Position numbers and translations under genes: made by a program. 15,209 bases of DNA from Gammaproteobacteria bacterium UBA7376 (GTDB taxonomy: Bacteria; Pseudomonadota; Gammaproteobacteria; Pseudomonadales; Azotimanducaceae), in the NCBI GenBank assembly GCA_002470275.1, contig DKNY01000041.1, forward strand, positions 1-15,209. The letters are read 5' to 3'. Below are positions 5,815-12,958 of this stretch, piece after piece. The stretch's first letter is position 1; every line of letters begins with the position of its first letter. The notes beneath the pieces were generated by a model. The model searched no databases, was not told where the DNA came from, and saw only the letters and a program-made list of their open reading frames with translations.

Positions 5815-6978
5815 ATGGACATCGATCTGAGCCCTGCTGACATCGCCTTCCAATCTGATGTCAGAGCGTTTTTGGCCGAGAACGCACACAAACCAGGCGA
5901 GGACTACGCCGCATGGCGCCTCAACTGGTTTAAGCTCGCGGGCGAAAAAGGGGGCTGGGATATTCCAAAATGGCCGGTTGAGTTTGGCGGTCCGGGCTGG
6001 ACGCCCACCCAGCATTATATCTGGGAAAAGGAAACCGCCTCGGCCCAGACGCCCTGGGACCTGCCCTTCGGGTTGTCCATGCTTGCCCCTGTGTTAATGA
6101 ACTATGGCAATGCAGAGCAACAGCAACGATTCTTGCCGGACATTCGCGAGCGCAAGGTAAATTGGTGTCAGGGCTATTCGGAGCCTAATGCTGGCTCGGA
6201 CCTGGCCAACCTGAAGACCAAGGCCACGCTCTCCGAAGATGGCACGCACTATACCGTCACAGGCACCAAGATATGGACTACCTTGGCGCACATTGCAGAC
6301 TGGATATTCTGTCTAACCCGAACCAGCGACAGCGGGAAAAAGCAGGAGGGCATCACCTTTCTCCTCATCCCGATGAAGCAGGAGGGCATCGAAGTGAAAC
6401 CCATCATCACCCTAGGCGGTGCCCACAGCGTCAACATGGTCCACCTGACCGACGTTCGGGTTCCAGTGGAAAACCGTGTTGGGGAAGAAGGTAAGGGCTG
6501 GACCTACGCCAAGGGCCTGCTCGCCCACGAGCGCACCGGGCTGGCCGGTATTTCAAGATCCCTGGTTGCACTGGAAAATCTGCGTAAGCAGGCGGCAACA
6601 GTCCAGCGTGGCAACGGAACGCTGCTGGACGAACCTGGTTATCGTGCAAAGCTGGCCGAACTTGAAGTTGACCTCCTGGCAGCGGAGTACACGGAGCTGA
6701 GGTCCCTCGCCAGCGCAGCAAATGGGTCTGAACCAGGCCCGGAGTCGTCTATCCTCAAACTCAAAGGGACTGAGATTCAGCAACGAATTCAAAAGCTAAC
6801 GGTAGAAGCCGGTGGCATTTACTCGGCCGCTTGGGGCCAATCGAGCGCGGGTCACAAATTCGCGCGTGGCGGTATGACCGGCTATTTATCGAGCCGTGCC
6901 TATACGATTTACGGCGGAGCGTCAGAAGTACAAAAAGACGTGGTTGCCAAAAATGTCCTTGGGCTGAGGAAATCGTAA
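5815..6978 (+). CDS. Acyl-CoA dehydrogenase, large (catalytic) subunit of PimC type
   Basis: FAD-dependent acyl-CoA dehydrogenase of 387 residues, resembling the large subunit of pimeloyl-CoA dehydrogenase and other two-subunit enzymes. The ATG at 5815 is chosen over the in-frame TTG at 5803 because GGAG (5805-5808) sits at proper spacing before it. The N-terminal helical domain is about 1-115. The FAD-binding block has CQGYSEPNAGSDLANLKTKA (118-137) and GTKIWTT (150-156). The C-terminal domain ends with IYGGASEVQKDVVAKNVLGL. The glutamate used by medium-chain enzymes (YEG) is glycine here (Y366-G-G), so the base is probably Glu239 in AHERTG, as in long-chain and isovaleryl enzymes. It heads a plus-strand operon, with its small-subunit partner 51 nt downstream. 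The acyl substrate is unknown. Confidence 0.92.
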   Translation: MDIDLSPADIAFQSDVRAFLAENAHKPGEDYAAWRLNWFKLAGEKGGWDIPKWPVEFGGPGWTPTQHYIWEKETASAQTPWDLPFGLSMLAPVLMNYGNAEQQQRFLPDIRERKVNWCQGYSEPNAGSDLANLKTKATLSEDGTHYTVTGTKIWTTLAHIADWIFCLTRTSDSGKKQEGITFLLIPMKQEGIEVKPIITLGGAHSVNMVHLTDVRVPVENRVGEEGKGWTYAKGLLAHERTGLAGISRSLVALENLRKQAATVQRGNGTLLDEPGYRAKLAELEVDLLAAEYTELRSLASAANGSEPGPESSILKLKGTEIQQRIQKLTVEAGGIYSAAWGQSSAGHKFARGGMTGYLSSRAYTIYGGASEVQKDVVAKNVLGLRKS

Positions 6979-7029
6979 GCCCCGGATCGACGAAGGGGAC
7001 ACCACTGGGCACCGACTTGGAGAAAGCGT

Positions 7030-8154
7030 GTGAATTTTGACCTATCCGAAGAGCAACAGTTGCTGCAAGACAGCGTTGCACGCTTCATAGAAGATAACTA
7101 CGCCCTGGAGACCCGGCAACACCTCGTTGCCAGTGATCTTGGGTTTAGCGAACCCTACTGGCAGACCATGGCCGACCTCGGTTGGCTTGGGATCAACGTT
7201 CCGGAAGCTCATGGCGGCATTGGCGGTAACCAGAGCGACACCATGGTCTTGATGCAGGCCTTAGGACAAGGACTGGTACTGGAACCCATTTTCGCCAGCG
7301 CTATCTTAGGCACTCGCGCCATTGTTGACGGTGCAAATGAAGACACCTGTACAAGGCTGCTGCCCAGCCTGGTCAGCGGCGAGCGACGATTATCGGTTGC
7401 GTATGCTGAGGAGCAGGCTCGATTCGACCTCGACGATGTGGTCACACGTATCACGCCCCAAGATGACGGTTACCGAATCAGCGGTCGTAAAAGTATGGTC
7501 TTTCATGCCCAGGGGTCAGATTATCTGGTAGTTAGCGGCCGCAGCTATGGCGGTCAAACCGACCGCGACGGGATAACGTTATTGCTGGTAGATGCGGCGA
7601 GCGAGGGTGTCCGCATGACTTCCTTTCCGACGGTTGATGGGCTGCGGGCTTCTGAAATCGAATTTGAAGATGTCTTTGTTCCCAAGGCTCACCTCCTGGG
7701 CGCCGAAGGCGGTGGATATTCGCTGTTGGAGAGTATCGCCATCGATGGCATTCTAGCCCTTTCAGCGGAAGCCGTTGGGGCGATGGAAGTCCTGTACAAA
7801 GATACCGTGAGCTATACCCAAGAACGGGAGCAGTTTGACCATCCGCTATCAGACTTTCAGGTTCTGCAACATCGCATGGTCGATATGTTTATGGAATACG
7901 AACAGTGTAAATCCCTGCTCTATCGCGCCACGCTCGAGGTTGTCCAGCGCGGTCACGCCGCGTTGAAGACCGTCCATGCGCTCAAATATATGGTTGGAAA
8001 GGTGGGCACCTTCATCGGCGAGAACGCCGTTCAACTGCATGGGGGGATGGGTGTCACTGAAGAGCTTCGGGTCGGCCATTATTTTAAGCGCCTGCTGGTT
8101 ATCGACGCCCAGTTTGGCAACTCCGACTATCATTTAGCCAAATTCGCTGACTGA
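7030..8154 (+). CDS. Acyl-CoA dehydrogenase, small subunit of PimD type
   Basis: Acyl-CoA dehydrogenase-fold protein of 374 residues, resembling the small subunit of pimeloyl-CoA dehydrogenase; it probably assembles with the preceding gene product into a heterotetramer. The start is GTG at 7030, four bases after GGAGAAA (7019-7025). Visible blocks are the N-terminal DLSEEQQLLQDSVARF, GWLGINVPEAHGG (51-63), a divergent middle domain with GRKSMVFHAQGSDYLVV (152-168), the REQFDHPLSDFQ segment (266-277) and QLHGGMGVTEE (335-345). The FAD-contacting arginine region and the QxxGG motif are kept. There is no glutamate in the positions used as base by one-subunit enzymes, as expected for the structural partner. 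The parvulin gene starts 15 nt after its stop. Confidence 0.92.
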   Translation: MNFDLSEEQQLLQDSVARFIEDNYALETRQHLVASDLGFSEPYWQTMADLGWLGINVPEAHGGIGGNQSDTMVLMQALGQGLVLEPIFASAILGTRAIVDGANEDTCTRLLPSLVSGERRLSVAYAEEQARFDLDDVVTRITPQDDGYRISGRKSMVFHAQGSDYLVVSGRSYGGQTDRDGITLLLVDAASEGVRMTSFPTVDGLRASEIEFEDVFVPKAHLLGAEGGGYSLLESIAIDGILALSAEAVGAMEVLYKDTVSYTQEREQFDHPLSDFQVLQHRMVDMFMEYEQCKSLLYRATLEVVQRGHAALKTVHALKYMVGKVGTFIGENAVQLHGGMGVTEELRVGHYFKRLLVIDAQFGNSDYHLAKFAD

Positions 8155-8169
8155 TCTTGGATTCCCAAC

Positions 8170-9009
8170 ATGCTGGCAAATGCCGTTAGAGATCCTCTAT
8201 TCGCCTTCATCCTTCTCGGCGCGGCTATTTTTCTGGTGTCCTCCTGGCGGGATAACCCCGATGATCTGATCATCAACGTGTCCGAGGGTGACATCACACG
8301 CCTCAAGGACCAGTGGTCATCTCAAATGCGCCGCCCCCCAAACGACAAAGAGCTTCGGGGCCTGATCACCAACCATATCAAGGAGGAGATTTACCACCGA
8401 GAGGCCCTAGCGCTAGGTCTGGACCACGGTGACGCCATCGTTCGCCGGCGTCTGGTGCAAAAACTCACCTTTCTTACTGAAGATCTCGAAATGGGCCGGA
8501 CCCCAGATGAACCCACCCTCATCACCTTTTACAAATCCAACCGCGAACGCTATCAGCAGCCTCCGCAAATCACTTTTCGACATCGCTATTTTTCCGCAGA
8601 CCGGCCTCGTGCCACTGGGCGGCCGGACGCCTTCGGCCACGCCGAAGCCGCGCTAATAGATGAGAGGTTGCAAGGCGATCCCTTTATGCTCCAGCAAGAA
8701 TATACGGGACGTTCCATCCGAGATATCGCCAATCTATTTGGTCGAGACTTCGCAGATACCCTAAGTCATCTAAAGCCAGAGGATACTTGGCAGGGACCGA
8801 TTCGTTCAGCCTATGGCTGGCACGTGGTGATGCTCATCGACAAGCAGCACGCCAGAGCGTTGGACTTTGAAACCGTCAAGAATAAGGTCGCCCTGGATTG
8901 GCAGGACGATCAGCGCGACCTTGCCAATGCGCGCTATTACCAGGAACTGGCGGCTAAATATACGACCGCTTTGCCCCCATCCGTGTCCGCCTTACTCGAA
9001 GCCCCTTAG
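8170..9009 (+). CDS. Membrane-anchored parvulin-type peptidylprolyl isomerase
   Basis: Periplasm-facing peptidyl-prolyl cis-trans isomerase or chaperone of the PpiC/SurA class, 279 residues. A single hydrophobic helix at about 9-26 (PLFAFILLGAAIFLVSSW) acts as anchor or uncleaved signal. Residues about 38-105 form a SurA-like N-terminal helical region (ISEGDITRLKDQW-like start, TNHIKEEIYHREALALGL). The parvulin domain covers about 130-235 and ends with the characteristic GPIRSAYGWHVVML. The ATG at 8170 lies 15 nt after the dehydrogenase stop, with TTGGA upstream. HupE follows at 6 nt. The tight link to an exported heme protein and a beta-helix lipoprotein suggests it helps fold one of them; that is inference from context. 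Confidence 0.85.
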   Translation: MLANAVRDPLFAFILLGAAIFLVSSWRDNPDDLIINVSEGDITRLKDQWSSQMRRPPNDKELRGLITNHIKEEIYHREALALGLDHGDAIVRRRLVQKLTFLTEDLEMGRTPDEPTLITFYKSNRERYQQPPQITFRHRYFSADRPRATGRPDAFGHAEAALIDERLQGDPFMLQQEYTGRSIRDIANLFGRDFADTLSHLKPEDTWQGPIRSAYGWHVVMLIDKQHARALDFETVKNKVALDWQDDQRDLANARYYQELAAKYTTALPPSVSALLEAP

Positions 9010-9015
9010 CTCACC

Positions 9016-9999
9016 ATGCGCACATTCCAACTCCTCCTGTGGGCTGTCATTGCGTTATTGCAACAGCACGCCTTCGCGGACGAGGTGCGCCCGGCTTATC
9101 TGGAGATTCAGGCGGCACCAGATCAGAAAAGCTATCAAATTACCTGGAAACAGCCTGTAGTCGAAAACAGGCGCCTGCCCATTGACCCCATTTTCCCTGC
9201 AGGTTGTGATCTTCAGGAAACCCAGGCGCCCGCTGTAAACAATAGCGCCCTAGTCAGACGTTGGCATACGACTTGTGACCTGACTGGGGCGGGCGTCACC
9301 ATCCAGGGCCTGAGTGCTTCGATTACTGACGTCCTAGTCCGTTTCATTAGCGGCGACGGCACGTTACGGCACTTCGTGCTGCGCCCCAATGCACCCACTG
9401 CAAACCTAGCGGACACAGATGGGGGAACCCTCGATTACCTATGGATTGGTTTTGTTCACTTAGTTGGCGGCATTGACCATGTGCTCTTTGTTATCTGCCT
9501 GGTGCTTTACATCAGACAACCCTGGCCCCTACTCAAGACCATAACCGCTTTCACCCTGGCACACAGCGTCACCCTAGCGCTCTCTGTTTTGGACCTTCTC
9601 ACCCTGCCACAGGCTCCGGTTGAGGCCATTATAGCGTTGTCCATCGTATTTCTGGCACGAGAATTAGCACAGCCCGAAGACAAACGGTCAGCATTGACTC
9701 AGCAAGACCCCTGGATCATGGCCATGGTGTTTGGCCTTCTTCACGGCTTAGGCTTTGCCGGCGCCCTTAACGAAATTGGTCTCCCCTCAGAATCCTTGTT
9801 TTTAAGCCTACTACTCTTCAATTTAGGCATCGAATTGGGACAAATTGTCGTCATTCTTATCTTTACCTTGCTACTATATTTTTGGCGGTGGCTGAGCGAA
9901 TCGCTTCAGGCACCAGAGCAGACAGTTTATCAAGGCGCCGCTTACGCCATGGGATGCATTGCAACATTTTGGACGATCGACCGTCTGATATTGCTCTAA
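9016..9999 (+). CDS. HupE/UreJ family membrane protein
   Basis: Inner-membrane protein of 327 residues with a cleavable signal (residues 1-21, AFA-DE), a periplasmic domain of about 22-137 with three cysteines (64, 87 and, in the membrane part, 161), and a C-terminal membrane domain of six or seven helices (about 140-327). The HupE/UreJ-type motifs are GGIDHVLF (151-158), LAHSVTLA (181-188), LLHGLGFAGA (241-250) and FNLGIELGQ (268-276). The conserved His and Asp residues of such motifs are thought to handle Ni or Co in HupE/UreJ. No hydrogenase or urease gene is nearby, so a different cargo or a cytochrome-related role is possible. The start at 9016 is 6 nt after the parvulin stop, with weak ribosome-site support, which suggests coupled translation. 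Confidence 0.88.
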   Translation: MRTFQLLLWAVIALLQQHAFADEVRPAYLEIQAAPDQKSYQITWKQPVVENRRLPIDPIFPAGCDLQETQAPAVNNSALVRRWHTTCDLTGAGVTIQGLSASITDVLVRFISGDGTLRHFVLRPNAPTANLADTDGGTLDYLWIGFVHLVGGIDHVLFVICLVLYIRQPWPLLKTITAFTLAHSVTLALSVLDLLTLPQAPVEAIIALSIVFLARELAQPEDKRSALTQQDPWIMAMVFGLLHGLGFAGALNEIGLPSESLFLSLLLFNLGIELGQIVVILIFTLLLYFWRWLSESLQAPEQTVYQGAAYAMGCIATFWTIDRLILL

Positions 10000-10032
10000 T
10001 CCACCGTTGGGGAAGGTGCTGGGGGAGAAAAC

Positions 10033-11226
10033 ATGACAAAGGCTATCATTACTTTAACCTGCCTAACGCTGGCCGTGGGTTGCGGTCAACCCGTAGATCG
10101 CCCCTTTGAGGAGACTTTCCGCGAAGCCCTTGAGTTAGCGAAACCGGGAGATGTCATTGACATTCCAACGGGAACATTCAGCTTCCAGCGTTCTCTGGTT
10201 CTAAACACCGATGGTGTCACGATTCGCGGTCAGGGCATGGATGCTTCGGTTCTCTCTTTTGCAAATCAGGTGGCCGGCGCCGAGGGTCTGAGCGTCAACG
10301 CCAGCGACTTCGTCATTGAGGATCTGGCCATCGAAGACACCGTGGGCGACGCCCTCAAAGTCAACGAAGGTCGCAACATAACCATTCGTCGTGTTCGCAC
10401 CGAGTGGACCAACGGGCCGAGCGTTGATAACGGCGCCTATGGCATTTACCCGGTACAAACCACCAACGTGCTCATAGAAGACAACGTCGCAATCGCCGCA
10501 TCGGATGCCGGCATTTACGTGGGCCAGTCTGAGAACATCGTCGTCCGTGGCAATCGCGCTGAATACAACGTCGCGGGTATCGAAGTTGAGAACTCCGTAT
10601 CAGCCGATGTTTATAATAACGTCGCAAACAACAATACTGGCGGAATCTTGGTCTTCAATATGCCCATGATTCCAAAGAAGGGCTTCGCCACGCGCGTCTA
10701 TGACAATGAAGTACACGCCAACAACACAGGCAACTTCGCCGCACCCGGCACTGCCGTATCGGGCGTACCGGCGGGCTCGGGCATCCTCATCAACTCGAAT
10801 GATCAGGTTGAAGTATTTAACAACAGCCTCGCCGACAATAATACGGCCAACATCTTGGTCTCGAGTTATTTTAGCGCCAACTACGCGGGACAGAGGGAAC
10901 TCGCGGCAGAATTTGACCCCTACCCCGAACAAATCATGATTTACGACAATACCTTCAACGGTGGCGGAAGCGCACCGGGGGTGGACTATTTAGTTCAGTT
11001 GCGTGATGCCATCTATGGGCCAGACGGCGCCTTTCCCGACATCATCTGGGACGGCATCGTGAATCCAGAAAAACCTGATCACGTTGACATCATCTGCGTC
11101 CGAGAAGAGCGTGCCGAGCTGCTTAGCCTCGACACGGGTAACGAATTCGCCAATCCCAGCGTGGATATGGCGCGGCACGCCTGCCCCATCCAGCAGCTGC
11201 CGCCGGTGGTTTTATCCGGTCGCTAG
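10033..11226 (+). CDS. Parallel beta-helix lipoprotein (TIGR03805-like)
   Basis: Exported lipoprotein of 397 residues that folds as a right-handed parallel beta-helix. The signal has lipobox L-A-V-G-C with Cys17. Residues about 26-75 resemble the cap of such proteins (EALELAKPGDVIDIPTGTFS). Residues about 85-270 are repeated rungs with N-rich turns, such as NITIRRVRTEW, NVLIEDNVA, NIVVRGNRAEYN, ADVYNNVANNN, VEVFNNSLADNN and IMIYDNTFNG. This matches the family I know as TIGR03805, which regularly sits beside an SO_2930-type diheme cytochrome, as here; the pair has no known function. Unlike pectate lyase-type enzymes, I cannot identify catalytic residues. The ATG follows GGGGGAG at 10020-10026. 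The cytochrome gene starts 3 nt after its stop. Confidence 0.88.
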   Translation: MTKAIITLTCLTLAVGCGQPVDRPFEETFREALELAKPGDVIDIPTGTFSFQRSLVLNTDGVTIRGQGMDASVLSFANQVAGAEGLSVNASDFVIEDLAIEDTVGDALKVNEGRNITIRRVRTEWTNGPSVDNGAYGIYPVQTTNVLIEDNVAIAASDAGIYVGQSENIVVRGNRAEYNVAGIEVENSVSADVYNNVANNNTGGILVFNMPMIPKKGFATRVYDNEVHANNTGNFAAPGTAVSGVPAGSGILINSNDQVEVFNNSLADNNTANILVSSYFSANYAGQRELAAEFDPYPEQIMIYDNTFNGGGSAPGVDYLVQLRDAIYGPDGAFPDIIWDGIVNPEKPDHVDIICVREERAELLSLDTGNEFANPSVDMARHACPIQQLPPVVLSGR

Positions 11227-11229
11227 AAG

Positions 11230-12366
11230 GTGATCACAGGTCCATTTTATGACCGCCCTAAGACCAGGGCATCCTTTGGCCCACTGCTCAGACTCGTCAT
11301 GCTGGTGCTTGCCCTGGCCGGGTGCCAGCCCGATTCGGTCAGGGTTCACGAGCCGGACGCCTACCCGGAACGACTCTCGGCATGGGGGCTAGTTCAATTA
11401 AACGGAGGTGAACTTAATCTCAATACAAAGACCACGGTATATCAACTCAATACCGGACTTTTTTCCGACTATGCGCTGAAGCTTAGAACCGTTTACCTCC
11501 CAGGCGGAACCCAGGCAAGCTATGACCCGGATAACGTCTTCAACTTGCCCGTAGGCAGTATCATCAGCAAAACGTTTCTTTATGCCAAGGATGAGTCAGA
11601 GAGAATCCTGACCCAGGCCAGCTGGCGGAGCGACCCTGCTGATTTCAATACCAAGACTCATAGACTGATGGAAACCAGACTGCTGGTACGCCAGAGTCAC
11701 GGCTGGGATGCACTGCCCTATATTTGGAACGGTAACGATGCCTACCTGAGTATTACCGGAGGGCTTGAGCAGGTGCCCCTAGCTTCGGGTGGGGTGTTGA
11801 ACTATCTGATACCCAGTAAAAATCAATGCGCTTCCTGTCACGCCACGGACCACACCTCCGGTGCGCTACAGCCTATTGGCATCAGAGCCCGCCACCTCAA
11901 TCGTGAGGTGTCCCTCTATGGAATGAATCAACTGGACTATTGGCAGCAAACAGGCCTGTTGCACGGATTCACCCCAGCCCAGCGCGAGGCCGCTCCGGCT
12001 AATGCAGTCTGGGGAGAGGACAATGCGGATTTAGCACATCGAGCACGCTCCTACCTCGATATAAATTGCGGCCACTGCCATAACGAGCGCGGCGCCGCCG
12101 ACACCTCTGGCCTGCTATTGGATTATGCTGACCACCCGATGGGCGCCATGGGCTACTGCAAACCGCCCATCGCAGCGGGCCGGGGGTCAGGTGGATTCCT
12201 ATACTCTATCGTTCCCGGTCAGGCGGACCAGTCTATCCTCAGCTTTCGCATGGCAACCACCGACCCGGGGATGATGATGCCTGAACTGGGGCGCTCCTTG
12301 GTTCACGATGAGGCCGTAGCGCTTGTACACGCCTGGATAGACCAGCTCAGCGGTGAGTGCAAATAG
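11230..12366 (+). CDS. SO_2930-family diheme c-type cytochrome lipoprotein (TIGR03806-like)
   Basis: Exported lipoprotein of 378 residues with two covalent heme sites: C200-A-S-C-H204 and C280-G-H-C-H284. A Met-Met-Met-Pro stretch at 348-351 may supply a distal ligand. The signal has a basic n-region (RPKTR...R), hydrophobic core LVMLVLALA and a perfect lipobox L-A-G-C with Cys32. Residues about 45-190 are a conserved beta-rich N-terminal part (LFSDYALKLR, PVGSIISKTFLY, ETRLLVR, YIWN) typical of the family known as TIGR03806 or SO_2930, partner of the preceding beta-helix protein. The GTG start at 11230 is only 3 nt after the upstream stop, and AGAAGG abuts it, so translation is probably coupled. 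ATG at 11299 would remove the basic region and is less likely. Electron-transfer partners are unknown. Confidence 0.9.
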   Translation: MITGPFYDRPKTRASFGPLLRLVMLVLALAGCQPDSVRVHEPDAYPERLSAWGLVQLNGGELNLNTKTTVYQLNTGLFSDYALKLRTVYLPGGTQASYDPDNVFNLPVGSIISKTFLYAKDESERILTQASWRSDPADFNTKTHRLMETRLLVRQSHGWDALPYIWNGNDAYLSITGGLEQVPLASGGVLNYLIPSKNQCASCHATDHTSGALQPIGIRARHLNREVSLYGMNQLDYWQQTGLLHGFTPAQREAAPANAVWGEDNADLAHRARSYLDINCGHCHNERGAADTSGLLLDYADHPMGAMGYCKPPIAAGRGSGGFLYSIVPGQADQSILSFRMATTDPGMMMPELGRSLVHDEAVALVHAWIDQLSGECK

Positions 12367-12448
12367 CAGATCCCGGTCGGAAAGCGCATCAATTAACTTT
12401 TTATCCTCACGCCTTGGTGTTTGTTCGGGCACGTTTTAGGAGCAATGA

Positions 12449-12931
12449 ATGAGCAATGCTGCACCGATTGTCTGCCCTGAGCAGGAAGTGATCGCCCCAT
12501 GGATTGACTATAACGGTCACCTCAACATGGCGTACTACCACGTTATTTTTGATCGGAGCGTCGATTACTTCTACGACATGCTCGGTATTGGCGAAGGCTA
12601 TGCGAGGCGTGGTTTGGGGTCTGTGTTTACCATGGAGGTCCACGTTCATTATCTGAACGAGGTCTCCCTGGGTGATCGCCTACAGGTTCATCTTCAGCTT
12701 CTTGATTTTGATCAGAAGTGCCTGCACTTCTTTCAGCACATGTATCTCGCTGAGGGCGGGCACCTAGTGGCGACTTCAGAGCAACTCGCCTTACACGTGG
12801 ACATGGCATCCAGAAGATCTGCTCCCTTTCCAGAAGGCGCGTCCTCCGCCCTAGCGGACATCGCCCGAGAGCACGCTCTTCTGGAGCGTCCAGAGCGCTC
12901 GGGTAGTTCAATCGGCATCCGGCGGCGCTAA
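12449..12931 (+). CDS. Hotdog-fold acyl-CoA thioesterase, betainyl-CoA thioesterase (CdhB)-like
   Basis: Single-hotdog thioesterase of 160 residues. The active-site motif D20-Y-N-G-H-L-N near the N-terminus is the 4HBT DxxGHxN pattern. The blocks MAYYHVIFDRSVDYF, SVFTMEVHVHYLNEV, QLLDFDQKCLHFFQHMY and LHVDMASRRSAPFP closely resemble betainyl-CoA thioesterase, the enzyme linked to carnitine dehydrogenase in carnitine degradation. The ATG at 12449 follows AGGAG with 6 nt spacing. It lies 82 nt after the diheme cytochrome gene, so it may be the last gene of that operon or have its own promoter. No carnitine dehydrogenase or CoA-transferase gene is in this window, so the substrate may be another acyl-CoA. 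It converges with the third acyl-CoA dehydrogenase gene. Confidence 0.85.
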   Translation: MSNAAPIVCPEQEVIAPWIDYNGHLNMAYYHVIFDRSVDYFYDMLGIGEGYARRGLGSVFTMEVHVHYLNEVSLGDRLQVHLQLLDFDQKCLHFFQHMYLAEGGHLVATSEQLALHVDMASRRSAPFPEGASSALADIAREHALLERPERSGSSIGIRRR

Positions 12932-12958
12932 CTGCCTGCGCGTTTGCCTATAAAAAGC

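Noticed and set aside
9016..9999. Hydrogenase or urease accessory role for the HupE/UreJ-like gene
   Set aside because: No hydrogenase, urease or nickel-maturation gene is in the window; the family name does not establish the cargo.
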